A program made the position numbers and the translations under genes. Below are positions 32,525-42,965 of a DNA stretch of 64,000 nt, piece after piece. The stretch is from Halobellus rufus (GTDB taxonomy: Archaea; Halobacteriota; Halobacteria; Halobacteriales; Haloferacaceae), in the NCBI RefSeq assembly GCF_000739575.1, contig NZ_BBJO01000030.1, positions 1 through 64,000 on the forward strand, given 5' to 3'. The number at the start of each line of letters is the position of its first letter. Position 1 is the first letter of the stretch. A model generated the notes under the pieces. That model searched no databases, was not told the origin of the DNA, and saw nothing but the letters and a program-made list of their open reading frames with translations.

Positions 32525-32946
32525 ATGGACGATCTCGACCGGCAGATCCTCGACATCCTGCGGCGAGACGCGCGGACGCCCTACACGGAGATCGCCTCGC
32601 AGGTCGGGACCTCCGAGGGGACGGTCCGCAACCGCGTCGAGCGGCTCACCGAGGACGGCGTCATCGAGCGCTTCACCGTCTCGACGCGCACGGGCAACAT
32701 CAAGGCGATGATCGAGGTATCGGTGAAAGTCGACGTCGACACCACCGAGATAACGGATCGATGACCGAGTGGGACCAGGTCGACTTCGTCTGGCAGGTCT
32801 CCGGCGAGGAGGACGTCGTCCTCGTCGTCGACGCCGCCGACACCCGCGCGGTGAACCAGCTCATCACGCGCGCGCGAGAACTCGACGAGGTGAAGAACAC
32901 CAAGACGCGGCTCATCCTCGACGAGCAACTCGGTCGGTCGCCGTAG
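32525..32946 (+). pseudogene. lrp: Lrp/AsnC transcriptional regulator split by a one-base shift
   Basis: The first frame (32525-32764, 79 aa) holds the HTH domain (MDDLDRQILDILRRDARTPY, GTSEGTVRNRVERL) and stops at TGA. The second frame (32761-32946, 61 aa) starts at an ATG overlapping that TGA and holds the rest of the RAM ligand domain (FVWQVSGEEDVVLVVDAADT, RARELDEVKNTKTRLIL). Together they make a normal ~140-residue regulator lacking one base near 32760. The ATGA overlap could allow two coupled polypeptides. Confidence 0.87.
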
Positions 32947-33012
32947 CTATCGACCTCGTCCTCGCGGGTCCGGAACGAATCGTTTTAGTGCTCGCTGGCG
33001 GAACAGAGGGAT

Positions 33013-33213
33013 ATGGCGATCAAACCCAAATACGTCAAACAGCTCGGAAAGCTGCTGTTGGAGAAGTATCCCGAAGCGTTCAACACGGACTTCGAGACGA
33101 ACAAAGAGAGCGTCGCGACGCTGACGAACGTCGAATCGAAGGGCGTGCGCAACCGCATCGCGGGCTACATCACGCGCAAGAAGAGCGGCTCGGCTCCCTC
33201 CGCCTCGGCGTAA
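33013..33213 (+). CDS. rps17e: 30S ribosomal protein S17e
   Basis: 66 residues, MAIKPKYVKQLGKLLLEKYP, then the S17e signature FNTDFETNKESV and GVRNRIAGYITRKK. A TATA-like TTTTAGTG about 28 nt upstream suggests a short-leader transcript. Archaeal-specific small-subunit protein. Confidence 0.96.
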   Translation: MAIKPKYVKQLGKLLLEKYPEAFNTDFETNKESVATLTNVESKGVRNRIAGYITRKKSGSAPSASA

Positions 33214-33276
33214 TTTGGGACTCGCTTCTCGGTAGTTGTCGACGTCGGTAGCGTCAGCTTCGACGCGCGGTACCCG

Positions 33277-33579
33277 TCAGAACCGCTCGGCACGCGCCGC
33301 CGCCGTCCACTTCGAACGCGGTGCACCGTCGGGGACGCGTCGGACGCGGCGTCCGCTCGTCGCATCGACGCGCCCCGCGAAGCTCCACTTCTCGCCGTTC
33401 CACGTGTCGCCGGAGCGCGCGGCCGCGGCGGCGACGGCGGCCGCGGCGCGTTCGCCGTCGGCGACGTGAGCCGCGACCGCAGCCGCGATGGCGGCGGCCT
33501 CCTCGTCGTCGGCGTCGGCCGGGATCGAGAGGCACTCCGCGATCTCGACTTCCTCCTCGGGGACGTTCTCGCTTGCCAT
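33277..33579 (-). CDS. pccX: Propionyl-CoA carboxylase small subunit (PccX-like)
   Basis: 100 residues. Acidic N-terminus, an Ala-rich helix ([27 protein letters not shown]), then [19 protein letters not shown]. It matches the small acetyl/propionyl-CoA carboxylase epsilon-type subunit found next to pccB in haloarchaea. Six bases separate it from pccB. It stabilises or activates the carboxylase complex. Confidence 0.8.
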   Translation of the reverse strand: MASENVPEEEVEIAECLSIPADADDEEAAAIAAAVAAHVADGERAAAAVAAAAARSGDTWNGEKWSFAGRVDATSGRRVRRVPDGAPRSKWTAAARAERF

Positions 33580-33585
33580 CGGCGG

Positions 33586-35130
33586 TCAGATCGGGAGGTT
33601 CCCGTGCTTTTTGTCCGGGAGCGAATCGCGCTTCGAGCGGAGCAGTTCGAGGTCCGAGACGAGTCGGGCTCGCGTCTCCGGCGGCTCGATCACGGCGTCG
33701 ATGAAGCCGCGGTCCGCGGCGGTGTAGGGGTTCGCGAACTCGTCGCGGTACTCCTCGATCAACTCGTCGCGGCGCTGCTCGGGGTCTTCCGCGGCCGCGA
33801 GTTCCTCGCTGTAGAGGATGTTGACCGCGCCCTGCGGCCCCATCACGGCGATCTCGGCGGTCGGCCACGCGTAGTTGACGTCGGCGCCGAGGTGTTTCGA
33901 GGCCATCACGTCGTAGGCGCCGCCGTAGGCCTTCCGGGTGATGACCGTCAGAAGCGGCACCGTCGCCTCCGAGTAGGCGTACAGTAGCTTCGCGCCGTGG
34001 CGGATGATGCCGTCGTGTTCCTGACCGGTGCCGGGGAGGAAGCCGGGGACGTCGACAAAGGAGACGATGGGGACGTTGAAGGAGTCGCAGATGCGGACGA
34101 ACCGCGATGCCTTCTCCGACGCCTCGATGTTGAGCGTGCCCGCGTTGACGCGCGGCTGGTTGGCGACGACGCCGACGGAGTGGCCGTCGAGGCGGGCGAA
34201 GCCGACCAGGACGTTCTTCGCGAAGTTCTCGTGGACCTCGAAGAAGGAGCCCTCGTCGAGGACGCCGTCGATGACGTCGTGCATATCGTAGGGCTTTCTG
34301 GGCTCGTCGGGGACGATCTCGTTGAGCGAGTCGTCGGCGCGTTCCGGATCGTCCCACGGTTCGACGCGGGGGGGATCCTCGACGTTGTTCGGGGGGAGAT
34401 ACGAGAGGAGTCGCCTGATGTCGTCGAGGGCCTCTTCTTCGCTCTCGCAGGCGAACTGCGCGACGCCCGAGGTCGAGGCGTGGGTGACCGCGCCGCCGAG
34501 TTCCTCGAAGCTGACCTCCTCGCCCGTGACCGTCTTGATCACGTCTGGGCCGGTGATGAACATGTGGCTCGTGTCCTTCACCATGAACGTGAAGTCGGTG
34601 AGGGCGGGCGAGTAGACCGCGCCGCCGGCGCAGGGGCCCATAATCGCCGATATCTGGGGCACGACCCCGGACGCTTCCGTGTTCCGGCGGAAGATCTCGC
34701 CGAAGCCCGCCAGCGACTCGACGCCCTCCTGGATCCGCGCGCCCGCGGAGTCGTTGAGCCCGACGACCGGCGCGCCGACCTCGACGGCCTTGTCCATCAC
34801 CTTCGTGATCTTCTCGGCGAGGACCTCCCCGAGCGACCCGCCGAAGACGGTGAAGTCGTGCGCGAAGACGAACGTCTTCCGCCCGTCGACCTCCCCGTAA
34901 CCGGTCACGACGCCGTCGCCCGGGAGCTGTTTCTCCTCCATCCCGAAGTTGTGGTTCCGGTGGGTTCGGAGCTGGTCGATCTCGCTGAACGTCCCGTCGT
35001 CGAGGAAGTAGTCGATCCGCTCGCGGGCGGTCATCTTGCCCTTGTCGTGTTGGGCCTCGATGCGCGCCTCGCCGCCGCCCTTCAGCGCGCGCTCGCGCTT
35101 CTCGCGTAGCTCCTCGATCCGGTCCTCCAT
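33586..35130 (-). CDS. pccB: Propionyl-CoA carboxylase carboxyltransferase (beta) subunit
   Basis: 514 residues from the ATG at 35130, with GGAGGTG ~20 nt upstream; an in-frame GTG lies 6 nt earlier. Two crotonase-type halves show the acyl-CoA carboxyltransferase motifs [32 protein letters not shown], and [23 protein letters not shown]. It carboxylates propionyl-CoA (and possibly acetyl-CoA) using biotin from a separate subunit not in this window, feeding methylmalonyl-CoA and polyhydroxyalkanoate precursors. Confidence 0.94.
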   Translation of the reverse strand: MEDRIEELREKRERALKGGGEARIEAQHDKGKMTARERIDYFLDDGTFSEIDQLRTHRNHNFGMEEKQLPGDGVVTGYGEVDGRKTFVFAHDFTVFGGSLGEVLAEKITKVMDKAVEVGAPVVGLNDSAGARIQEGVESLAGFGEIFRRNTEASGVVPQISAIMGPCAGGAVYSPALTDFTFMVKDTSHMFITGPDVIKTVTGEEVSFEELGGAVTHASTSGVAQFACESEEEALDDIRRLLSYLPPNNVEDPPRVEPWDDPERADDSLNEIVPDEPRKPYDMHDVIDGVLDEGSFFEVHENFAKNVLVGFARLDGHSVGVVANQPRVNAGTLNIEASEKASRFVRICDSFNVPIVSFVDVPGFLPGTGQEHDGIIRHGAKLLYAYSEATVPLLTVITRKAYGGAYDVMASKHLGADVNYAWPTAEIAVMGPQGAVNILYSEELAAAEDPEQRRDELIEEYRDEFANPYTAADRGFIDAVIEPPETRARLVSDLELLRSKRDSLPDKKHGNLPI

Positions 35131-35306
35131 CGTCACGTCGGACCACCTCCGATCATCGTCCCGTACGTACCGACGGGAGGCAAAAGGGTTTCCGCAATCC
35201 GACAAGGAGGGGTTCGTCGAACGTCGATATCTCTCGCGATCACGGCGGTCATTAACGAACGATGGATATACTTATCTGACTGCGAGTAGTGGTAACTAAT
35301 AGCACA

Positions 35307-35504
35307 ATGGCGAGCGCGTACAGATCCCCGTTCGAGCGGTTGAAGACGCGGTACAGCGACGTCGACCTCGTCTGCCCGAAGTGCGGCTACGACGACGACG
35401 ACGGCGAGTGGCAGGCCGTCACGACCGGACAGGTCGTCCAGTACCGCCACATCTGTCCGAGTTGCGGGGCGATCCGTCGACGGACGATTTCGATCGGCCC
35501 CTGA
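35307..35504 (+). CDS. HVO_0649-family zinc finger protein
   Basis: 65 residues from the ATG at 35307. CPKCGY and CPSCGA pairs separated by ~30 residues (SPFERLKTRYSDVDLVCPKC). The arrangement matches a small haloarchaeal zinc-finger family. Function not established. Confidence 0.8.
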   Translation: MASAYRSPFERLKTRYSDVDLVCPKCGYDDDDGEWQAVTTGQVVQYRHICPSCGAIRRRTISIGP

Positions 35505-35507
35505 GGA

Positions 35508-36941
35508 TCACACCAGCGACCGGTCGGTCCGCACGCCGAGGAACGCCGCGGCAGCGACGAGCACAGCGACGCCCACGGTCGGCCAGAACCCGATACTGGC
35601 GTCGACGCCGAAGTTCGTCAACAGCGTGAAAAGCAGGAAGATCGGGAGCACGACGCCGGCGGCGAGCAGCCACGGCGTCGCGAGCGCGTCCGTGACCCCG
35701 CCCGCGCCGGAGCGGAGTTCCGTGACGGCGTCGCGACCCATCACCCAGCCGACGAACACGAGCACCGCGGCCAGCCCGGCCGTCAGGAGCGTGTCGACGA
35801 GCGGCCCCGCGACGAAGCCGAAGACGCCGACGCCCGCGATCGTGGGGTTGATCGCGCAGATCCCGCCGGTGACGACCACCGCGACGGTCACGAGCGCGAC
35901 CGCCTGCGGACGCGAGAGCCCGTACTCGTCGACGAGGAACGAGACGGGGATCTCCAGCATACTGATCGACGAGGAGAGCGCCGCGAGCACGACGACGCCG
36001 AAGAACGCCGTCGCGACGAGCGCGCCGGCCGGAAGCTGTGAGAACGCGCCCGCGAGGCCGACGAAGAGCGCACCCGGACCGGGGGCCGTCTGGGAGGGGT
36101 CGACGCCGAGCGAGAAGAGCAGCGGGAACACGACGAGTCCCGCGAGCACCCCGACGAGCGTGTTGAGCACGGCGATGACCGTCCCGTCGAACGGCAGCGA
36201 GCGGTCCTCGTCGATGTAGGACGCGTAGGTGATCATCGTGCCCGCACCCAGCGAGAGCGTGAAGAGCGCCTGGCCCGCCGCGGGCCCGAGCACGTCGAAG
36301 AAGTTCGCGCGGATCGTCGCGAGGTCGAAACTGAGGTAGAAGGCGTACGCCTCGGCCGCGCCCGGGCGCGTGCCGGCCCACACTGCGAGGCCGATCAACA
36401 GCGCGAGCACGGCGGGCATCATCACCTTCGTCCCGAGTTCGATTCCGCGGCGGACGCCGGCGTAGACGACGACCGCGGTCAGTCCGAGAAACAGCAGGTG
36501 GAAGCCGAGCGCGTCGAGGCCCGCCGACGCAGCGCCGAAGTACGCTCCCGGCTCGGTGAAGTACGCGGGCTGTGCACCCGCGAGCCCGAGCGCGCTCTCG
36601 CCGAAGTACCGGAGGATCCACCCGCCGACGACGCTGTAAAACGAGATCAGCGCGATGGCGGTGACGACGTAGAAGACGCCCCACAGTCCCCACGTTCGCG
36701 ACCCCGACAGATCGCGGAACGCGCCGACGGGGCTCTTTTTGCCTCGTCGTCCGAGGACGAACTCCCCGAGCAGCCCGGGGACCCCGACGAGCAGTACGAT
36801 TGCGAGGTAAACGAGGAGAAAGGCGCTTCCACCGTTGTCCGCTGTCACCCACGGGAACCGCCAGATGTTCCCGAGGCCGACGGCCGAGCCCGCAGCCGCG
36901 AGGATGAACCCCGCGCGCGTCGCCCACGTCTCACGTGTCAT
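35508..36941 (-). CDS. Sodium-dependent NSS-family transporter
   Basis: 477 residues, about eleven membrane helices. TM1 carries AGSAVGLGNIWRFPW, the Na+/substrate-binding signature of LeuT-like transporters, and the gating Arg is present. It would import an amino acid or similar solute with Na+. One of a pair of NSS genes in the same direction, with a TrkA-domain gene between them on the other strand. Convergent with the zinc-finger gene. Confidence 0.93.
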   Translation of the reverse strand: MTRETWATRAGFILAAAGSAVGLGNIWRFPWVTADNGGSAFLLVYLAIVLLVGVPGLLGEFVLGRRGKKSPVGAFRDLSGSRTWGLWGVFYVVTAIALISFYSVVGGWILRYFGESALGLAGAQPAYFTEPGAYFGAASAGLDALGFHLLFLGLTAVVVYAGVRRGIELGTKVMMPAVLALLIGLAVWAGTRPGAAEAYAFYLSFDLATIRANFFDVLGPAAGQALFTLSLGAGTMITYASYIDEDRSLPFDGTVIAVLNTLVGVLAGLVVFPLLFSLGVDPSQTAPGPGALFVGLAGAFSQLPAGALVATAFFGVVVLAALSSSISMLEIPVSFLVDEYGLSRPQAVALVTVAVVVTGGICAINPTIAGVGVFGFVAGPLVDTLLTAGLAAVLVFVGWVMGRDAVTELRSGAGGVTDALATPWLLAAGVVLPIFLLFTLLTNFGVDASIGFWPTVGVAVLVAAAAFLGVRTDRSLV

Positions 36942-37170
36942 TGACTCTCAGTCCACCGCTCGCGAGTAAGTGGCTTTCGGACCGTATCTCTCTCAGATGA
37001 CCGATACAACGGACGTTCGTGACGAATTCCCGATACGGGAGCGACCCTCGTCGCCCGGGCTCTCAGGGACCGTTTCCGTCGAGCAGGAAGTCGGTCCGCC
37101 GGGCGTCCCCTCTTGAATACCATTCGTTACTCGGGGCGACGCTTATTTGCCACCACTATAATGAACAAAT

Positions 37171-37821
37171 ATGACTGATACGGAACACGTCGTGATCGCC
37201 GGGAGTGGACGCGTCGGACACCGAGTGGCGCAGCACTTCGCCGACCGCGGTCGGGAAGTGTCCGTCATCGATCCCGAGCCGGACGGACAACTCGAAGGCG
37301 ACGACGTCGAACTGATTCAGGGCGACGCGACGAAGCCCTCGGTGCTGGAAGCGGCCATCACCGACCGGACCGGCGTCGTCGGCGCGCTCACCGACAAGGA
37401 GGACACGAACCTCGTGGTCTGTATGGCCGCAAAGCGGTACGCGACGGGGATCCGAACCGTCGCACGCATCGAAGACCGCGCGGGCGACGAGTACGAGGAG
37501 TACGTCGACGAGGTGTACTTCCCCGAGCGCGCCAGCGTTCGCGCGGCGGTCAACGCGCTCACCGGCAGCGACGTCCGAACCCTAGAGGAGGTTACCGGAG
37601 AACTCGAAGTGCTCGACATCCGGATCGACTACGACGCACCCGCCGCGGGGGAGGTCGTCGCCGAGTCGCTCCCGGAGGGCTCCGTCGTGATCGCCGAGTC
37701 GGGCGGCCACGTCGCGGTGCAGCACTCGACGAAACTGGTGAACGGCCGTCGCTACCTCATCGCGGCCGACCGCGACGTCGTCGGCGAGGTCATAGAGCAG
37801 TGTCGAGGCGAGCGCGCCTAG
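37171..37821 (+). CDS. TrkA-domain (RCK) regulatory protein
   Basis: 216 residues: TrkA-N Rossmann domain with VVIAGSGRVGHRVAQHF and an acidic residue after strand 2 (VIDPE), then TrkA-C. No membrane segment. Such soluble RCK proteins bind NAD(H) or adenine nucleotides and gate K+ or other transporters. Encoded between two NSS transporters; a TATA-like CTTATTTGC precedes it. Confidence 0.88.
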   Translation: MTDTEHVVIAGSGRVGHRVAQHFADRGREVSVIDPEPDGQLEGDDVELIQGDATKPSVLEAAITDRTGVVGALTDKEDTNLVVCMAAKRYATGIRTVARIEDRAGDEYEEYVDEVYFPERASVRAAVNALTGSDVRTLEEVTGELEVLDIRIDYDAPAAGEVVAESLPEGSVVIAESGGHVAVQHSTKLVNGRRYLIAADRDVVGEVIEQCRGERA

Positions 37822-37865
37822 CCTGCCGGCGAAAGAGCGACGAAATGATCGTCGTCCCGAGCCGC

Positions 37866-39239
37866 CTACAGCGGCGGGACGATCGCGGGATTCTCGGCGA
37901 AGAATAGCGTCTGCACGCCGAGCGCCAGCGTGAGAATCACGCCGAGGAGGACGACGGTCCGGACGAGCCACAGCCACGAGACGCCGACGCCGCTGCCCAT
38001 CGAGGAGCCGTTGAGCAGTTCCTCGACGGCCGGGCGACCGTACACCCAGCCGATGAAGAGGAGGATGCCGAGCACCGACAGCGGCAGCAGCAGCTGGTAC
38101 GCGAGGTTGTCGAACCAGGTGAGCCACGCGGTGTCCCACGCGGAGGGGATCCCGAGCAGGAAGATCAGTCCGCCGAGCGCGGCCGAGATCTGTGGGCGAC
38201 GCGCGCCGTAGTTGTCGACGGCGTAGGAGACGACCACTTCGAGCAGGCTGATCGCCGAGGACAGCGCCGCGATGAGCACGACGGCGAAGAACACGGCACC
38301 GACGAGTCGGCCGGCCGGAAGCTCCGCGAAGGCGGTCGCGAGGCTGACGAACAGCGCGCCCGCACCGCCGCTACCGGGTTCGATGCCCTGCACGAACAGC
38401 AGCGGGATGACGACGAGTCCGGCGAGGATGCCGACCGCGCTGTTGAACACGACGACGGTGATGCTGTCGCCGAAGAGGCTCTGGTCGTCGCCCACGTAGG
38501 AGGCGTAGGTTATCATCGCGCCCATCCCGAGCGACAGCGAGAAGAACGCCTGGCTCACGGCGAAGGGGATGATCTCCGTGAGCGGCCCGCTGAAGGACGG
38601 GAGCGGATCGAAGGAGACGCTCAGACTGAGCGTCGAGAGGTCAGGCGAGAGGAAGTAGCTGTAACCCGGGGCGGCACCGGGGAGGGTGAACACCCAGACG
38701 GCGAGCACGCCGAGGATGACGACGATGCTGGGGACCATCAGCTTCGTCGCCTTCTCGATGCCGTCCTCGACGCCGCCTGCGACGATCGCGACGACGAAGA
38801 TCATGAACAGCGCGTGGAGCGCGAGCGCCTCCGGACCGGCCGACACCTGCCCGAAGTAGCCCGCGGGATCGGCGAAGTACGCGCCGGTGACGCTGCCGCC
38901 GATGTAGCGGAGCACCCACCCGCCGACGACGCTGTAGTACGACAGGATCCAGAAGCCGGTCGCGACGCCCAAGATCCCGACCCACTTCCAACTGCGGTGT
39001 CCCAGCTTCTCGAACGCGCTGATGGCGTTCAGGTTGCTCTTTCTCCCGATGACGAACTCCGCGAGCATCGCCGGGAGCCCGATTCCCAGCGCGGCGACCA
39101 GGTAGACGACGAGGAACGTCGCCCCGCCGTACTCGGAGGTCTTGAAGGGGAACTGCCAGATGTTTCCCAGCCCGACCGCCGAGCCGACGGCCGCGAGGAT
39201 GAACCCCGCGCGCGTCGCCCACGTCTCTCGTTGACTCAT
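37866..39239 (-). CDS. Sodium-dependent NSS-family transporter (second copy)
   Basis: 457 residues, ~11 membrane helices. TM1 reads VGSAVGLGNIWQFPF: the Arg of the outer gate in LeuT and in the sister gene is Gln here. Otherwise the helical core, GASYSYF-like loop and later LLEVVVSYAVDN region are similar to the neighbour. Na+-coupled uptake of an unknown solute; the pair probably arose by duplication. Confidence 0.92.
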   Translation of the reverse strand: MSQRETWATRAGFILAAVGSAVGLGNIWQFPFKTSEYGGATFLVVYLVAALGIGLPAMLAEFVIGRKSNLNAISAFEKLGHRSWKWVGILGVATGFWILSYYSVVGGWVLRYIGGSVTGAYFADPAGYFGQVSAGPEALALHALFMIFVVAIVAGGVEDGIEKATKLMVPSIVVILGVLAVWVFTLPGAAPGYSYFLSPDLSTLSLSVSFDPLPSFSGPLTEIIPFAVSQAFFSLSLGMGAMITYASYVGDDQSLFGDSITVVVFNSAVGILAGLVVIPLLFVQGIEPGSGGAGALFVSLATAFAELPAGRLVGAVFFAVVLIAALSSAISLLEVVVSYAVDNYGARRPQISAALGGLIFLLGIPSAWDTAWLTWFDNLAYQLLLPLSVLGILLFIGWVYGRPAVEELLNGSSMGSGVGVSWLWLVRTVVLLGVILTLALGVQTLFFAENPAIVPPL

Positions 39240-39381
39240 ATCGCCTCCGACTAATCAGCGGGGAAGTGATAAGACACGCGATTATCGGCCGCCTGTCGCA
39301 GTAAAATTGTACACAAGCGTGTCAGAGCGGACAGTTCTGTACGTACGTCGATACGAGGTCGAACCGGCGAACGAGGCCTCC

Positions 39382-40338
39382 CTACGGCTCGACGACCAAC
39401 TTCCCGAGGAAGCTGTCTTCGAGAACGGCCCGCTGCGCTTCGGCGGTCTCGTCGAGGTCGTACGTCTCGTGGATCACCGGCGCGACCTCGCCGCGGGCAC
39501 AGAGGTCCGCCAGCCGTGCCAACACCGCGCCGATGTCGTCGGCGTTGTACATCGACATGAACTGATAGCGGATCTCCTTGCCCTTCGTGATCCCGATGTC
39601 GTCGAATGAACCACTGGAGGTGTCGTTGCCGATGCCGATCACGCGCGCGCCGGGGTTCGCGACGTTCGCGTTGAACTGGAGGTACTGGTCCATGTGCAGG
39701 TCGACGACGACGTCCGCGCCGCCGGCGTCGGCGACGGCGTCTTCGAGGTCCGCGCGCGAGTACTCGAACACCTCGTCCGCGCCGAGGGATTCGAGGTCGG
39801 CGGCGTCTTCAGGCGAGGCGGTCGCGTGGACGCGCGCGCCCATCGTCTCCGCGAGTTGGATCGCGACGTGGCCGACGCCGCCGCTGCCGCCGTGGACGAG
39901 CACCGTCTCGGCCGGCTCGGCCGCGGCGTGGTGGACGAGCGCCTGCCACGCGGTGGTCCCGACGAGCGCGAGCGCCGCGGCGGACTCGAAGTCGACCGCC
40001 TCGGGGAGGTGCGCGAGGTTGCCGACGGGGGCCGCGACGGCCTCGGCGAACGAGCCGGGACGGCCGTTTCCGAGGCCGGTGCCGAAGACGCGGTCGCCGA
40101 CCGCGAACGCCGCGACGCCGTCGCCGACGGCCGAGACCGTGCCCGCGACGTCGGAGCCGCCGACGAAGGGCAGGTGCGGCACGGGATACGCGCCCTCGCG
40201 GAAGTACGTGTCGACCGGATTCACCGCGGCGGCCTCGACGTCGACGACGACCTCGCCGTAGCCGGGATCGGGGTCGTCGACCTCGTCGACCGTCAGTACC
40301 TCGGGTCCGCCGTGCTCGTGGAATCTGACTGCGCGCAT
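39382..40338 (-). CDS. NADPH:quinone reductase / zinc-type dehydrogenase family
   Basis: 318 residues. GroES-like N-terminal domain (MRAVRFHEHGGPEVLTVDEV) and Rossmann domain with VLVHGGSGGVGHVAIQLAE. It lacks the structural zinc Cys cluster, so it belongs to the quinone oxidoreductase branch of the MDR superfamily. Substrate not identifiable. Divergent from sucC. Confidence 0.88.
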   Translation of the reverse strand: MRAVRFHEHGGPEVLTVDEVDDPDPGYGEVVVDVEAAAVNPVDTYFREGAYPVPHLPFVGGSDVAGTVSAVGDGVAAFAVGDRVFGTGLGNGRPGSFAEAVAAPVGNLAHLPEAVDFESAAALALVGTTAWQALVHHAAAEPAETVLVHGGSGGVGHVAIQLAETMGARVHATASPEDAADLESLGADEVFEYSRADLEDAVADAGGADVVVDLHMDQYLQFNANVANPGARVIGIGNDTSSGSFDDIGITKGKEIRYQFMSMYNADDIGAVLARLADLCARGEVAPVIHETYDLDETAEAQRAVLEDSFLGKLVVEP

Positions 40339-40476
40339 GTGGACGACCGTTCGCGCGGCCGGCGATTAAATCGGGCGGAAACGGACGGACGGTGCAGGTG
40401 GCGACGCCTGCGCTGTGAACCGAGCATATCGGTTCGAGATGCGTTCGGCCGAGACCTCCGCAACCATATCGACGGG

Positions 40477-40484
40477 CTTTATGC
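40477..40484 (+). promoter_or_regulatory. TATA box of sucCD
   Basis: CTTTATGC lies about 29 nt before the sucC ATG at 40509, consistent with a leaderless or short-leader archaeal transcript. Confidence 0.5.
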
Positions 40485-40508
40485 GCGCGCACGCCGCACT
40501 CTCGGACG

Positions 40509-41654
40509 ATGCGCTTACACGAGTACCAGGCGAAGCAAGTCTTCGCTGACGCCGGTATTCCGGTACCCGACTCGCGGCTCGCGACCACCGTCGAGGAGGT
40601 CGTCGAGGCGGTCTCGGAGATCGGATTCCCGGCGGCGATCAAGGCACAGGTACACGTCGGTGGACGGGGCAAGGCCGGCGGAATCAAGATCGCGACCGAC
40701 GAGGAGGAGGCCCGGCAGTACGCCGACGAGATCCTCGGAATGGACCTCAAGGGCTACACGGTCGAGAAAGTCCTCGTCGAGTCCGGCGTCGACTTCGAGA
40801 ACGAACTGTACGTGGGGATCACGATGGACCGCGGCGAGGGCGAACCCGTCGCGATGGTCTCGACTGAAGGCGGCGTCGACATCGAATCCGTCGCCGAGGA
40901 GACGCCCGACGCGATCGCCCGCGAACACATCGACCCCGCGTTCGGCCTCCATCCCTACCAGGCGCGGAAGGTCGTCTACGACGCCGGGATCCCGCGTGAC
41001 GTCGCGGGCGACGTCGCCTCGATCCTCTCGACGCTCTACGACCTCTACGAGTCGAAGGACGCCTCCGAGATCGAGATCAACCCCGTGATGATCACCGCGG
41101 ACCGGGAGGTCGTCGCCGCCGACGCCGTGATGAACATCGACGAGGACGCGCTGTTCCGCCAGCCCGACCTCGCGGAGATGGAAGACGAGGCCGCCGCCGA
41201 CGAACTGGAGGCGAAGGCCAACGAGTACGGCTTCGACTACGTCCGACTCTCGGGCAACGTCGGCATCATCGGCAACGGCGCGGGCCTCGTGATGACCACG
41301 CTCGACCTCGTGGACTACTATGGCGGAGAGCCCGCGAACTTCCTCGACATCGGCGGCGGCGCGAAGGCCGAGCGCGTCGCGAACGCGCTGGACATGGTCT
41401 TCTCCGACGAGAACGTCGACGCGGTGGTCTTCAACATCTTCGGCGGCATCACCCGCGGCGACGAGGTCGCCAAGGGGATCAACGAGGCGCTCGAACAGTT
41501 CGACGAGATCCCGAAGAAGGTCGTCGTCCGCCTCGCCGGCACCAACGCCGAGGAGGGGATGGAGATCCTGAACACGGACCTCGTCGAGGTCGAGGCCACC
41601 CTCGAAGACGCCGTACAGCAAGCGGTCGAGAACGCACAGGAGGCAGGACAATGA
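40509..41654 (+). CDS. sucC: Succinate-CoA ligase (ADP-forming), beta subunit
   Basis: 381 residues. ATP-grasp N-terminal domain ([31 protein letters not shown]) and C-terminal CoA-ligase domain with NFLDIGGGA and [14 protein letters not shown]. Catalyses the reversible succinyl-CoA to succinate step in the TCA cycle. The stop overlaps the sucD ATG (ATGA). Confidence 0.96.
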   Translation: MRLHEYQAKQVFADAGIPVPDSRLATTVEEVVEAVSEIGFPAAIKAQVHVGGRGKAGGIKIATDEEEARQYADEILGMDLKGYTVEKVLVESGVDFENELYVGITMDRGEGEPVAMVSTEGGVDIESVAEETPDAIAREHIDPAFGLHPYQARKVVYDAGIPRDVAGDVASILSTLYDLYESKDASEIEINPVMITADREVVAADAVMNIDEDALFRQPDLAEMEDEAAADELEAKANEYGFDYVRLSGNVGIIGNGAGLVMTTLDLVDYYGGEPANFLDIGGGAKAERVANALDMVFSDENVDAVVFNIFGGITRGDEVAKGINEALEQFDEIPKKVVVRLAGTNAEEGMEILNTDLVEVEATLEDAVQQAVENAQEAGQ

Positions 41655-42520
41655 GCATCTTCGTCGACGACGACACGCGCGTTGTGGTACAGGGAATCAC
41701 CGGTGGGGAAGGGAAGTTCCACACCGAACAGATGATCGAGTACGGCACGAACGTCGTCGCGGGCGCGGTGCCCGGCAAGGGCGGCCAGTCGGTCGCCGGC
41801 GTCCCCGTCTACGACACCGTCGACCAGGCCGTCGAGGCCGAGGACGCCGACGCGTCCGTCGTGTTCGTCCCGCCGGCGTTCGCCGGCGACGCCGTCTTCG
41901 AGGCGCTGGACACGGATCTCGACCTCGTCGTCGCCATCACGGAGGGCATCCCGACGCAGGACATGGCGAAGGTCAACAAACGCCTCTCCGAGACCGACAC
42001 CCGACTCATCGGTCCGAACTGCCCGGGCATCATCACTCCCGGCGAGGCGAAACTGGGCATCCTCCCCGGCAACATCTTCGAGTCCGGCGACGTCGGTCTC
42101 GTCTCCCGCTCGGGGACGCTGACCTATCAGGTCGTCTCGAACCTGACCGAGCGAGACATCGGGCAGACCACCGCCATCGGCATCGGCGGCGACCCGATCA
42201 TCGGGACGTCGTTCGTCGACGCCCTGGAGGCGTTCGAGGCCGACACGGAGACGAAGGCGGTCGTGATGTGCGGCGAGATCGGCGGCGAGGACGAAGAGCA
42301 GGCCGCCAAGTACATCGCCGAGAACATGGACACGCCCGTCGCGGGCTTCATCGCCGGGCGCACCGCGCCGCCGGGCAAGCGGATGGGTCACGCCGGCGCG
42401 ATCGTCTCCGGGTCCGGAACCGGAACCGCGGAGTCGAAGATCGACGCGCTCAACGACGCGGGCGTCCCCGTCGGCGACACGCCGAACGAGGTCGCCGACT
42501 ACATCGAGGACTTCCTGTAG
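41651..42520 (+). CDS. sucD: Succinate-CoA ligase, alpha subunit
   Basis: 289 residues. CoA-binding Rossmann domain ([17 protein letters not shown]), [19 protein letters not shown], and the phosphohistidine loop [13 protein letters not shown], with His as the phosphorylated residue. Coupled to sucC. Confidence 0.96.
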   Translation: MSIFVDDDTRVVVQGITGGEGKFHTEQMIEYGTNVVAGAVPGKGGQSVAGVPVYDTVDQAVEAEDADASVVFVPPAFAGDAVFEALDTDLDLVVAITEGIPTQDMAKVNKRLSETDTRLIGPNCPGIITPGEAKLGILPGNIFESGDVGLVSRSGTLTYQVVSNLTERDIGQTTAIGIGGDPIIGTSFVDALEAFEADTETKAVVMCGEIGGEDEEQAAKYIAENMDTPVAGFIAGRTAPPGKRMGHAGAIVSGSGTGTAESKIDALNDAGVPVGDTPNEVADYIEDFL

Positions 42521-42612
42521 GCCCCCGCGAAGCGCGGTTCGGGTACCGCCGCTCGGTCTCTCGGTGCCTCGAAACGCGAACCTTCTTGATGCGCCCGAGC
42601 GCGTTCTCACCC

Positions 42613-42780
42613 GTGAGCGATTCGCACGGCGAGGGCGAACCGGAAGGCCCCGAGGACGGCGTCGAGACGCTTCCCGGCCGCCCCTGCCCGATCTGCGGGC
42701 GGTCGATGGCCCACCGTCACTGCAAGTACGTCTGCCCGGAGCACGGCGTCGTCTACGATTGCAGCGACACGTTCTGGTGA
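42613..42780 (+). CDS. HVO_2523-family zinc finger protein
   Basis: 55 residues from the GTG at 42613; an in-frame ATG at 42589 is less likely. CPICGRSM...HRHCKYVCPEHGVVYDCSDTFW gives Cys/His ligands for one zinc site. The same family lies next to crtB in related haloarchaea. Function unknown. Confidence 0.75.
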   Translation: MSDSHGEGEPEGPEDGVETLPGRPCPICGRSMAHRHCKYVCPEHGVVYDCSDTFW

Positions 42781-42879
42781 TCTGATACGTCGATCGCGAG
42801 ACGATCGAATCGAGGTATATGAGTCTACTGGCCGTTTCTTCTCGTTCGGTTCGATTTCCTTTCAGATCGGCACGAAGCG

Positions 42880-42887
42880 TTATATGA
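42880..42887 (+). promoter_or_regulatory. TATA box before the crtB leader ORF
   Basis: TTATATGA is ~29 nt upstream of the ATG at 42913 but ~82 nt upstream of crtB. This places the transcript start at or close to the short upstream ORF rather than crtB itself. Confidence 0.5.
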
Positions 42888-42912
42888 GTTCAGTCCGTCC
42901 ATTAGGTGACAG

Positions 42913-42963
42913 ATGTGTGGCCCGACGGCACCGCGACGAGATGCCCCCACCCGTGATACCTGA
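42913..42963 (+). CDS. 16-codon upstream ORF of crtB
   Basis: An ATG at the predicted transcript start opens a 16-codon frame (MCGPTAPRRDAPTRDT) ending in TGA two bases before the crtB ATG. It may be a leader peptide, or a trick for efficient reinitiation at crtB, since leaderless archaeal transcripts start directly at an AUG. It could also be chance. Confidence 0.4.
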   Translation: MCGPTAPRRDAPTRDT

Positions 42964-42965
42964 CG

